The notes under the pieces are model-generated. The model was not told the origin of the DNA. It saw nothing but the letters and a program-made list of their open reading frames with translations, and ran no database searches. The position numbers and the translations under genes are program-made. This document shows positions 8,001-15,354 of a DNA stretch of 55,310 nucleotides, piece by piece (within the stretch, counting starts at the first letter, position 1; every line of letters begins with the position of its first letter). Source of the stretch: Desulfococcaceae bacterium HSG8. GTDB lineage: Bacteria > Desulfobacterota > Desulfobacteria > Desulfobacterales > 4be13. The stretch spans positions 1-55,310 of the forward strand of contig JAUCGG010000007.1 in NCBI GenBank assembly GCA_030378015.1, read 5' to 3'.

Positions 8001-8355
8001 CATATATATGAATGGCGGATCCAACCGGGTGTACCGGGGCGGCAGTTGGCTCAACGTACCCGCGAACGTGCGCTGCGCGGTACAACTACTCGCCGGCCGA
8101 CCGGCGCAACAACCTCGGGTTCCGTCTCGTGAGGACCCCTTAACTTTTGGGCTTTTTACCTTTTTACCTTTTGCGGGCGTAGCCCGCGCGGCAAAAATTT
8201 GCCATGACGCATTGCGTCATAATACCCCGAAGGGGTTACATAATACCCCGAAGGGGTTAAATAATATAGCCCAGGGTCAGCGCAGCGCCACCCTGGGAAC
8301 GAAAACCCAAAACGATTTACCCCGAAGGGGTTACATAATACCCCGAAGGGGTTAG
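5032..8355 (+). CDS. Membrane protein with SAV_2336-like N-domain, vWA-like domain and FGE-sulfatase C-domain; frameshifted at the 3' end
   Basis: A 1107-residue reading frame. Residues 1-90 resemble the N-terminal helical domain of SAV_2336/vWA-type conflict proteins (pattern LRLTIRDYDRIALAL then FLRCFDDFFD). Membrane segments lie at about 125-147, 203-222 and 660-678. Residues 240-450 look like a vWA-type Rossmann domain, but the metal-site motif is lost (ILEDMFAEA where DxSxS is expected). The FGE/SUMF1 domain starts near residue 782 (EFVWIPGGCFEMG) with LPTEAEWEYACRAG, GLHDMLGNIWEWCED and RVYRGGSWLN. The catalytic cysteine pair of true formylglycine-generating enzymes is absent, so it is probably a binding domain. 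After VRCAV (about residue 1022) the frame departs from the family ending, which continues in another frame to a TAA at 8141-8143. The annotated frame instead runs into REP repeat (NTPKGL units). Start codon lacks a clear ribosome site. Likely works with the CHAT and MoxR genes downstream. Confidence 0.85.
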   Translation: MNHFPLHSFLIFLESEGLRLTIRDYDRIALALGTGGEWTITRLRCVLTALLAKDEGQRTDFLRCFDDFFDADLKPAGLRIDVQKVLAELQGFGKKDKKPFPARLRHAGSSGRTARPVAKRRFRSFLFSGGIALFVLICGLAGYKFIPYFYTGPVATTTTTTTVPESRPDVSPVPEPRIKIYPDVPVVTKIARSSMSGGDGWKESALVSALLFLLTLFYGIHLWQSRKVPKDIPPEWDKTKPRCFPLERIGGELSPRLDDASLAHLADSIGYFKSGQASRELDVPASIEATGDNAGIPALVFYKRRKIRSLIILEDMFAEALAWNPIARELAVGMSGLGVPLLYGKFRGSPEQFFTEDGRAFYLEDLETDRKGYLLLIFSDGKGIRGHGARYVMEAVARWPMTAWMELRAKESWDESAALPAHYGIPLYPATADGLLCAFGRFMTERAPQEDYSEAAGNWQGIPPQGNRDLSEYLEAMLGDALLLAQACAMIQPVTLGMADAVRREFHPELPSERIGRLTAVPGTTRNAAGLRFSDSVLAILRPGFVIRRGEEEQVRVLNFLLKKLDDAEPAEKGSPAHLTWKWMRERVRLELEPDDALKCLSELSRTPLEGTIKGDMENVVSEIPLREMPGSKDGRQRLGAIARNSGISTLEVYPVARRSWAVLGMLVLCVFISLWRCGYEYLNRPGGQLAFANAGNTDARVRLDVRDGETWKTGVSQAVSPALKLPLKTGREYRVTLFGSGYFSAKQSGIIKRNEESLEASLGSAAIKAERVFTEPVTETEFVWIPGGCFEMGQTEEEKADIIKERGEEKYKYYADELPRHKVCLDGFWMAKYEVSNARYRKFRPDHNSGEYKGNSLNGDDQPAVEVSWEDANAFIKWLNRENRGNYEFRLPTEAEWEYACRAGTTTSRFWGDNPDQACRYANVADQTAKQKFNDWTIHNCDDGYAVTAPVGSFGPNDFGLHDMLGNIWEWCEDIYADDAYSKQQRNNPIYMNGGSNRVYRGGSWLNVPANVRCAVQLLAGRPAQQPRVPSREDPLTFGLFTFLPFAGVARAAKICHDALRHNTPKGLHNTPKGLNNIAQGQRSATLGTKTQNDLPRRGYIIPRRG
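8017..8143 (+). other. Candidate DGR-type variable region at the 3' end of the FGE-fold gene
   Basis: The 3' end of the FGE domain has the layout of a diversity-generating retroelement target. An RVYRGGSW motif is followed by a GC-rich stretch with AAC codons spaced along it, then the family ending NNLGFRLVR (read in the frame of TAA 8141). Such VRGGSW...NNLGFR regions are the standard variable segment of FGE/C-lectin-fold DGR targets. The first part is in the frame of the gene; the last part is shifted. No reverse transcriptase, accessory gene or template copy was found in the window. Confidence 0.6.
8173..8220. other. Three consecutive small hairpins just after the variable region
   Basis: GCGGGC-GTA-GCCCGC at 8173-8187, GCAAAAATTTGC at 8191-8202, and the perfect 17-base palindrome ATGACGCATTGCGTCAT at 8204-8220. 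They lie 30-80 bases past the NNLGFRLVR ending. Hairpins downstream of the target are a known feature of DGR retrohoming sites. They could equally be a terminator-like 3' structure. Confidence 0.45.
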
Positions 8356-10033
8356 ATAATCTAGCCCAGGGTAAACGAAGCGCCACCCTGGGGACGAAAA
8401 CCCAAAAACGATTTACCCCGAAGGGGTTACATAATACCCCGAAGGGGTTACATAATACCCCGAAGGGGTTACATAATCTAGCCCATATAATGAAACATGG
8501 AAATTATCTATCCCTTTCAGGGAAAAAATGTTATTTCGGATTCATTCTCAGGGTGGCGCTACGCTTACCCTGGGCTAGATTATCTAACCCCTTAGGGGTA
8601 TTACATAATCCAACCCTGGGAACGTATTAAAAAAAAATTTTCCCTGGAAATTATCTATCCCCTTCAGGGAAAAAATGTTATTTCGGATTCATTCCCCAGG
8701 GTGGCGCTACGCTTACCCTGGGCTAGATTATCTAACCCCTTCGGGGTATTAAAAATGTTATTTCGGATCCATTCCCCAGGTGGCGCTACGCTGACCCTGG
8801 GCTAGATTATCTAACCCCTTCGGGGTATTGAAAATGCCCTGAAAGGGCTACATAATATAGCCCTGGGACAAAAATACAAAAAAACGATTTACCCCGAAGG
8901 GTTACATAATACCCCAAGGGGTTGCATAATACCCCGAAGGGGTTAAATAATCTAGCCCAGGGTCAGCGAAGCGCCACCCTGGGGACAAAATACAAACAAA
9001 ATGATTTACCCTGAAGGGGTTACATAATACCCCGAAGGGGTTAGATAATCTAGCCCAGGGTAAGCGAAGCGCCACCCTGGGACGAAATACCCAAAAATGA
9101 TTTACCCTGAAGGGGTTAGATAATACCCCGAAGGGGTTAGATAATCTAGCCCAGGGTAAGCGAAGCGCCACCCTGGGAACAAAAACCCAAAAACGATTTA
9201 CCCTGAAGGGGTTAGATAATACCCCGAAGGGGTTAGATAATGGAAATTATCTATCCCCTTCAGGGAAAAAATGTTATTTCGGATCCATTCCCCAGGGTGG
9301 CGATTCGCTGACCCTGGGCTAGATTATCTAACCCCTTCGGGGTATTACATAATCCAACTCTGGGAACGTATTAACAAAAATATTTTCCCTGGAAATTATC
9401 TATCCCCTTCAGGGAAAAAATGTTATTTCGGATTCATTTCCCAGGGTGGCGATTCGCTGACCCTGGGCTAGATTATCTAACCCCTTCGGGGTATTAAAAA
9501 ATCTTATTCCGGATTCTTTCCCTATGGTGCGCTACGCTGACCCAGGGCTAGCTTATCTAACCCCTTCGGGGTATTAAAAAATGTTATTTCGGATTCATTC
9601 CCCAGGGTGGCGCTACGCTGACCCTGGGCTAGCTTATCTAACCCCTTCGGGGTATTAAAAAATGTTATTTCGGATCCATTCCCCAGGGTGGCGCTGCGCT
9701 GACCCTGGGCTAGATTATCTAACCCCTTCGGGGTATTACATAATCCAACCCTGGGAACGTATTAACAAAAATATTTTCCCTGGAAATTATCTAACCCCTT
9801 CAGGGAAAAAATGTTATTTCGGATCCATTCCCCAGGGTGGCGCTACGCTGACCCTGGGCTATATTATCTAACCCCTTCGGGGTATTAAAAATCTTATTCC
9901 AGATTCATTTCCCCGGGTGGCGCTGCGCTGACCCTGGGCTAGATTATCTAACCCCTTCGGGGTATTAAAAAATCTTATTTCGGCGCTACGCTGACCCCGG
10001 GCTAACTCCTTCGGGGTATTCAAAAATATCATT
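8221..10033. repeat. REP-like repeat block 2, two forward/inverted cycles
   Basis: Forward units run from 8221 to about 8487. A flip junction (CATATAATGAAACATGG) is followed by inverted units to about 8830. Forward units resume at about 8860-9235 and inverted units run from about 9240 to the ribosome site of the CHAT gene. Within the inverted part a longer variant carries TCCAACCCTGGGAACG between units. About 1.8 kb of pure repeat; no gene seen. Confidence 0.93.
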
Positions 10034-10046
10034 TCGGAGAAACAAC

Positions 10047-12059
10047 GTGGAAAATAACGCCAACGATAAAACCTGTCCCGCTCCGCCCCGTGATGCATGG
10101 GCATTCTCATGCAAAAAACCAAACACAACGGCCCGCTTCTTCATCGAAATTGAAAATCACGAAGGGCAATACCAGGCGCGAATCCACCAGGGCGAGGCCC
10201 ATAAACGGCATGTTACACAAACCCACCTGAAACTCGGCCCCGGGGACACCGTAAACATCAAAGGAAAAGACATTCCCCTGTCACACCTGATCCAAGGGAT
10301 AATCAACTTCGATTCCCAATGGCTGAAAACCCTGTTTGACGAGCGCGGACAATACGAACTCGGCCTCCATCTCTACACCCAGATTTTCGGAGAAGTGAAG
10401 CCCTCGGATATCCGCCCCGAAAACGGAGAAGCGGAAATACGAATCATCACCGAAGACGAACACATTGCCCGACTCCCCTGGATGCTCCTCGCGCATCACG
10501 GGATATTTCTTTCCACAACCGAATGGTCAGTAGCATTGTCCGATTCAGCATCTGTAAAGGATTATGAACTGCCCCCGTCCCCCAAAATGCTCATCATCGC
10601 GCCGCAGCCCCAGGGCGTCGAAGACACAAAAGCCGAACCCCACCTGAAGGAACTGGAGGAATTGCTATCCCCGGCCGACAGCCGTTACACACTGTCCCCG
10701 GATGACACAAAAGAAGCGCATTTGCAGGTCGTCACCACCTGGGAAACATTCAGGGAAAAGCTGCCCGTGTTTCAGCCTGACATTCTCTATTATTACGGGC
10801 ACGGCGTCGGAGACCGGTATTCCTCCCGCCTGGTTTTTGCCGCAGAAAACAATGCCCGTGAGGATAAACCCGCGGCCGATCTCCTCCCTTTGCTCAGGGA
10901 CATGCCAAAGCCCCCGCTCCTGGCATACATGAACTGCTGTTACGGAGATGCCGGGGGATTCCTGGGCATGGGAAGGCAGTTGGGGAGCCTGATTCCTGCT
11001 GTTGTCACCAACCGCACTGTTGCGATGATCACCGCCGCGCGGGCACAGGGACTCGCATTCTGGAAAAACGTCTTGCTGAAAGAAATGCCGCCCCACAAGG
11101 CAGTTTCGCACATCCGCAGTCACCCGCACGAATCAGATTTAACCCTGGGCGACATCCGCTGGATGACGCCAGTCCTCCACTGCCGCTACAACCAATGGAC
11201 ATCCAGCCCGCACAGACCTCCCTCCCGCCTGGAACGCGATCCCCACTGGCGACTCAAACTGGACCGGGTTTCCCAGTTCGCCCAGGTATTTTACCAGACA
11301 TCCCAGATGATCATGGAACGAAAACCCCGTGCGTTAGGCTATTTATGGTACGGGGCAAAAGACCAGGGACTCGATATTTTTCATAACCGGCTCAGATTCG
11401 AGTTGCAGGAAAAGCTCAACAACGTGGTCCTGAATGAAGTGATGGCTGAATGGCCCACGGATATGGCTGACCCTCACCAGTCCTTCACAGATATGCTGAA
11501 TCAGGCATTTCAGACAAATCATATTGAGCAGATTGCCGCGCGCATCCGCACCTGCACCCGGAGCGTGTCCGGACAGCAGACACTGGTTTATATCCGCCAC
11601 AGACCCGTCAGGTCAGCCTATATATTCCACCCGAAACACATCAGAACCTACCTGGAATGGTGGGATCTGAACTTTGTCCCCAGGCTCCCGGAGCAGACTT
11701 ATGCGCTGCTGGGGATATCTTATGAAGTAAAAAAACCGTCCGAATTCCAGAAACTCCTGACCGAAAAAGAGCGATTGGACGAACTCGAGCTTACCCGCAC
11801 CGTTTTTCAACTCTTGGATGAGTTGGACAAAATCAGCAGGAAAGACCTGCTTGATTTCCTGAAAACCCATAATATTCAGCTTCCCCCGGACATTAAGGAC
11901 GGTGTTTTAGACAAAATTTTAGACAGGAGCCGCGGGAGTTACGAAAGGGTCCTGGACGAATTAAAAGAGTTGGAACGGGAGGCATGGCGTCTCAGGAAGG
12001 AAGCGGAGGAGAAAGTTGAGGAAGAGAACGGGGGAGACGAATATGAGGATATATTTTGA
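10047..12059 (+). CDS. CHAT-domain (caspase-like) peptidase protein
   Basis: A 670-residue cytoplasmic protein with no signal peptide or membrane segment. The CHAT peptidase lies at about residues 130-390: LPWMLLAHHGIFLS, then ILYYYGHGVGD with the catalytic His near 251, then LLAYMNCCYGDAGG with the catalytic Cys near 296, both preserved. Residues 400-580 are not classified with confidence; the stretch around QTLVYIRHRPVRS and IRTYLEWWDLNF recalls inactivated STAND-type modules found after CHAT in conflict proteins. The last 60 residues are acidic coiled coil. The GTG start is supported by GGAGA 6 bases upstream. It lies between REP blocks 2 and 3, with the FGE-fold gene before and the MoxR gene after on the same strand. 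Probable protease effector or relay of a MoxR-vWA type conflict system. Confidence 0.85.
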   Translation: MENNANDKTCPAPPRDAWAFSCKKPNTTARFFIEIENHEGQYQARIHQGEAHKRHVTQTHLKLGPGDTVNIKGKDIPLSHLIQGIINFDSQWLKTLFDERGQYELGLHLYTQIFGEVKPSDIRPENGEAEIRIITEDEHIARLPWMLLAHHGIFLSTTEWSVALSDSASVKDYELPPSPKMLIIAPQPQGVEDTKAEPHLKELEELLSPADSRYTLSPDDTKEAHLQVVTTWETFREKLPVFQPDILYYYGHGVGDRYSSRLVFAAENNAREDKPAADLLPLLRDMPKPPLLAYMNCCYGDAGGFLGMGRQLGSLIPAVVTNRTVAMITAARAQGLAFWKNVLLKEMPPHKAVSHIRSHPHESDLTLGDIRWMTPVLHCRYNQWTSSPHRPPSRLERDPHWRLKLDRVSQFAQVFYQTSQMIMERKPRALGYLWYGAKDQGLDIFHNRLRFELQEKLNNVVLNEVMAEWPTDMADPHQSFTDMLNQAFQTNHIEQIAARIRTCTRSVSGQQTLVYIRHRPVRSAYIFHPKHIRTYLEWWDLNFVPRLPEQTYALLGISYEVKKPSEFQKLLTEKERLDELELTRTVFQLLDELDKISRKDLLDFLKTHNIQLPPDIKDGVLDKILDRSRGSYERVLDELKELEREAWRLRKEAEEKVEEENGGDEYEDIF

Positions 12060-12061
12060 GT

Positions 12062-12440
12062 ACCCGGAAGGGGTTGGATAAGACCCCGAAGGGGTTAGAT
12101 AATCTAGCCCAGGGTAAGCGAAGCGCCACCCTGGGACATATAAACAAAAAAATATTTTCCCTGAAAGGGATACATAATGAAACAAAGAATTTATCTATCC
12201 CCTTCAGGGAAAAAATGTTATTAGGGATTCGTTTCCCAGGGTGGCGCTTCGCTGACTGGGCTAGATTATCTAACCCCTTCGGGGTATTGAAAATATCCTG
12301 AAAGGGATACATAATGAAACAAAGAAATTATCTATCCCCTTCAGGGAAAAAATGTTATTTGGATTCGTTTCCCAGAGTGGCGCTACGCTGGGCTATATTA
12401 TCTAACCCCTTCGGGGTATTGAAAATGCCCTGAAAGTGTT
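12062..12440. repeat. REP-like repeat block 3
   Basis: Forward copies (CCCCGAAGGGG, then CCCAGGGT...ACCCTGGG) begin within a few bases of the CHAT stop codon. They flip at about 12170-12195 (ACATAATGAAACAAAG) to two inverted copies, with a CCTGAAAGGGATACATAATG junction repeated between them. The block ends about 45 bases before the transposase gene. Confidence 0.88.
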
Positions 12441-12484
12441 CCCCGCTCACATAATAATCATAAAAAAAATTAAGGATACACAAA

Positions 12485-12940
12485 ATGCCCCAATCCCTGG
12501 TTCAGATATACCTTCACATCATATTTTCCACCAAAAACCGTGAGCCTTTCCTGATTGATAAACAGATTCGCGAAGAAATGCATGCATATTCGGGTTCTGT
12601 TTTAAAAGCTCATGATTCCATACCTGTTATTGTAGGAGGAACAGCCGATCATATTCATATTCTTTGTACCTTTCCCCGAACCATCACGGTTTCAAAGCTC
12701 ATCGGTGAGACAAAGCGGGGTTCTTCAAAATGGGTAAAAAAGAAGGGGAGAACATTGTCAGCATTTCAATGGCAGAGCGGTTACGGAGCGTTTTCGGTGA
12801 GTCATTCCAATGTGCCGGAGGTTCGCAAATATATCGCAACTCAGGAAGAACACCACAAAAAAAGGAGTTTCCAAGATGAATTTCGGATTTTTTTGAAAAA
12901 ACACGGCGTTCAATTTGATGAACGGTATGTGTGGGATTGA
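12485..12940 (+). CDS. IS200/IS605-type Y1 transposase, REP-associated (RAYT-like)
   Basis: A 151-residue HUH single-strand transposase. Seen: LHIIFSTKNREPF at the N-terminus, the HUH metal motif as DHIHIL near residue 58, SSKWVKKKG and FQWQSGYGAFSVSHS in the middle, the nucleophile Tyr in VRKYIATQEEHH near residue 119, and the family ending DERYVWD. All catalytic residues are present and length is normal, so it may be active. No tnpB or cargo. It sits alone between two blocks of palindromic repeat that occur nowhere else in the window, the arrangement expected of a RAYT and the REP elements it mobilises. AAGGA lies about 11 bases before the ATG. Confidence 0.9.
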   Translation: MPQSLVQIYLHIIFSTKNREPFLIDKQIREEMHAYSGSVLKAHDSIPVIVGGTADHIHILCTFPRTITVSKLIGETKRGSSKWVKKKGRTLSAFQWQSGYGAFSVSHSNVPEVRKYIATQEEHHKKRSFQDEFRIFLKKHGVQFDERYVWD

Positions 12941-12959
12941 TTCAAGGGAAGATGTCAGC

Positions 12960-13935
12960 CCCTTCAGGGCATTTTAATACCCCGAAGGGGTTAGATAATC
13001 TAGCCCAGGGTAAGCGAAGCGCCACCCTGGGGACGAAACCCGGAGACGATTTACCCTGAAGAATAAAACATGGGAATTATCTATCCCTTTCAGGGAAAAA
13101 TGTTATTTTTGATTCTCTTTCCCAGGGTGGCGCTTCGCTTACCCAGGGCTAGATTATCTAACCCCTTCGGGGTATTGGAAAAATCTTATTTTTGATTCTT
13201 TTTCCCAAGGCTATATTGATTGTTTAGCCTTTCAGGGCATTGAATACCCCGAAGGGGTTAAATAATCTAGCCCAGGGTAAGCGAAGCGCCACCCTGAGAC
13301 AGAAGGGGTTGCATAATAAAACATGGGGAATTATCTATCTCTTTCAGGGAAAATCTTATTTTTGATTCTTTCCCAGGGTGGCGCTTCGCTGACCCTGGGC
13401 TAGATTATCTAACCCCTTCGGGGTATTGGAAAAATCTTATTTTTGATTCTCTTTCCCCAGGGTGGCGCTTCGCTTACCCTAGGCTATATTATCTAACCCT
13501 TCGGGGTATTAGAAATGCCTTTCAGGGAAAAATCTTATTTTTGATTCTTTTTCCCAAGGCTATATTGATTGTTTAGCCTTTCAGGGCATTGAATACCCCG
13601 AAGGGGTTAAATAATCTAGCCCAGGGTAAGCGAAGCGACACCCTGGGACAAAATACAAAAAAAACGATTTACCCTGAAGGGGTTAGATAATAATATAGCC
13701 CGGTGTAAGCGAAGCGCTACCCTGAGACAGAGGGGGTTGCATAATAAAACATGGGGAATTATCTATCCCTTTCAGGGAAAAACTTATTTTTGATTCGTTT
13801 CCCAGGGTGGCGCTTCGCTGACCCTGGGCTAGATTATCTAACCCCTTAGGGGTATTAGAAATGCCCTTCAGGGAAAAATCTTATTTTTGATTCGTTTCCC
13901 AGGTGGCGATTCACCCTTTCGGGATATTGAAAATG
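12960..13935. repeat. REP-like repeat block 4, about three forward/inverted cycles
   Basis: Starts with CAGCCCCTTCAGGGC just past the transposase stop. Forward units lie at about 12975-13035, 13245-13305 and 13590-13735. Inverted units lie at about 13075-13190, 13340-13505 and 13760-13930. Flip junctions again read AATAAAACATGGGAATTATC. The last, degenerate forward unit (AAAACGATTTACCTCGAAG) ends just before the ribosome site of the MoxR gene. Confidence 0.9.
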
Positions 13936-13992
13936 CGGAACAGAAAACCCCAAAAAACGATTTACCTCGAAGTGGATAAAGGAAAAAAACTG

Positions 13993-14925
13993 ATGAGCAC
14001 ATACCCTTTCCGACTGATCAACACGGAAAACGACGAACAACTAAAAGACAAAAACCTGCTACGCGGGCGGACCTCAAAAGCCATGGGCTTTTCTTTCCAG
14101 GAAGATGCCCGGCGTTTTGTAGCGGGTGAAGAACTGGAAATCGCCATCAACACAGCCATCGCAGTGGGTGAACCCCTGCTTCTGACCGGCGAACCCGGCA
14201 CAGGAAAAACACAGGTCGCGTATTACGCAGCATACAAACTGAACCTCGAGCCGGTCATCCATTTCCAGGTCAGATCCGACAGCATCGCAAAAGACCTGCT
14301 GTATCACTTTGACACGGTCCGCTATTTCCACGACGCACACCTCCGCAGACAAGACGAACTCCCGGACAAAAACAATTACGTGGAACCTCGTGCCCTGTGG
14401 GAAGCCCTGGAATCCGAAGGCCCCCGGGTGCTGTTAATAGACGAAATTGACAAAGCCCCCAGGGAATTCCCCAACGATCTGCTTCACGAATCAGACAAAA
14501 TGGAATTCAAAATCCTCGAAACCGGGAAAATTGTCAGGGGAAGCCATGAAAACCGCCCTATCATCTTCATCACCTCCAACAGCGAGCGGCGTCTCCCGGA
14601 ACCGTTCCTGCGCCGCTGCGTGTATCATCACATTACTTTTGACAGGGATCTGCTGGACAAAGCTGTAAAAAAGAGAACAGATGAATATCCCGGGTTAAGC
14701 GAAGAATTCCTGGATATGGCGATTGACCGGTTTATTGCACTTCGGGAATTTACCCTGAGAAAACGCCCTTCCACAGGAGAACTGCTGGTATGGCTTCGGG
14801 TCCTGGGGCTGAATGCGGATCACTATTCAAAATACCTGGATGAAAATTTATCCGAACTGCCCTATCTCGGGGTGCTTATAAAAGATCACCAGGACAGAGA
14901 AGACTTGGAGAGGAGACGTTTCTGA
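13993..14925 (+). CDS. MoxR-family AAA+ ATPase
   Basis: A 310-residue AAA_5/MoxR-type ATPase, thought to act as a chaperone that remodels partner proteins, usually ones with vWA domains. Walker A GEPGTGKT lies near residue 67, Walker B VLLIDEIDKAP near 147, sensor 1 IIFITSNSERRLP near 190, and a candidate arginine finger follows in EPFLRRC. ATG 13993 is preferred because AAAGGA stands about 10 bases upstream and the upstream codons are repeat-derived. It is the last gene of the island with the vWA-like/FGE membrane protein and the CHAT protease; the three are separated only by repeats and a transposase. MoxR genes normally sit beside their vWA partner. Here the only vWA-like candidate is the 5032 protein. 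Confidence 0.9.
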   Translation: MSTYPFRLINTENDEQLKDKNLLRGRTSKAMGFSFQEDARRFVAGEELEIAINTAIAVGEPLLLTGEPGTGKTQVAYYAAYKLNLEPVIHFQVRSDSIAKDLLYHFDTVRYFHDAHLRRQDELPDKNNYVEPRALWEALESEGPRVLLIDEIDKAPREFPNDLLHESDKMEFKILETGKIVRGSHENRPIIFITSNSERRLPEPFLRRCVYHHITFDRDLLDKAVKKRTDEYPGLSEEFLDMAIDRFIALREFTLRKRPSTGELLVWLRVLGLNADHYSKYLDENLSELPYLGVLIKDHQDREDLERRRF

Positions 14926-15012
14926 GGAGTCTGATCCTGCATCCCCGATAATCAGATGGTGTGCTGAATATGGATATCTTTGAAATGTGTATTATATACA
15001 GAAAGTGGATTC

Positions 15013-15112
15013 CGGGTTAAAATTAAAAAATATCCGTTTTTTAATTTTCCCCGGAATGACACCTTAACGTACTGTCATTCCAGGGAAAATCGGAAAACGG
15101 ATGTTTAACCCG
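15013..15112. repeat. Imperfect inverted repeat of about 100 bases
   Basis: Left arm words CGGGTTAAA, TATCCGTTTT and CCGGAATGACA are mirrored on the right by TGTCATTCC, GAAAACGGATG and TTTAACCCG. The centre is about 15061-15070. A half copy (CGGGTTAAACATCCGTTTTT) occurs at about 21438. It could form a large hairpin 3' of the MoxR gene. Between 14926 and 15012 nothing else is seen. Confidence 0.65.
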
Positions 15113-15145
15113 GGCAACAGCCTGATTTTACAAAAATTCCCATTA

Positions 15146-15283
15146 TGCCTGCTGGTTCGGTTTGGTATTATTTTTCTGTTTTTATCCGTTGATGAAGGCT
15201 TTCAAATTCATGAAAGCATCGGCGATATTGTCGAAAATTATATCTGCGCGACGAAATTTTTATATTTTCCGTGGGTCGTACCC
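15146..15283 (+). pseudogene. Fragment of a polytopic membrane protein
   Basis: The translation includes a hydrophobic run ending in FLSVDEGFQIHESIGD, then FLYFPWVVP. The LSxDExxxxHE pattern after a membrane helix occurs in a family of multi-pass membrane proteins that I cannot name. Only this one conserved patch is present: sequence upstream is the inverted repeat and sequence downstream leads straight into the YcaO start. Best read as a remnant of a deleted gene. A short functional membrane protein is possible but less likely. Confidence 0.4.
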
Positions 15284-15354
15284 ACTGACAAACTTCTTTA
15301 CAAAAGCCAGACTTTAAAGTATCAATTTGTGAAAAACAGCCACGGAGGAAAGCA

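Noticed and set aside
5032..8355. Calling the FGE-fold protein a sulfatase-activating enzyme
   Set aside because: The catalytic cysteines of the family are missing (RGGSWLN where RGGSFLC is expected) and no sulfatase gene is nearby.
8902..9871. Further open frames inside REP block 2
   Set aside because: Same repeat translation on either strand; no ribosome site.
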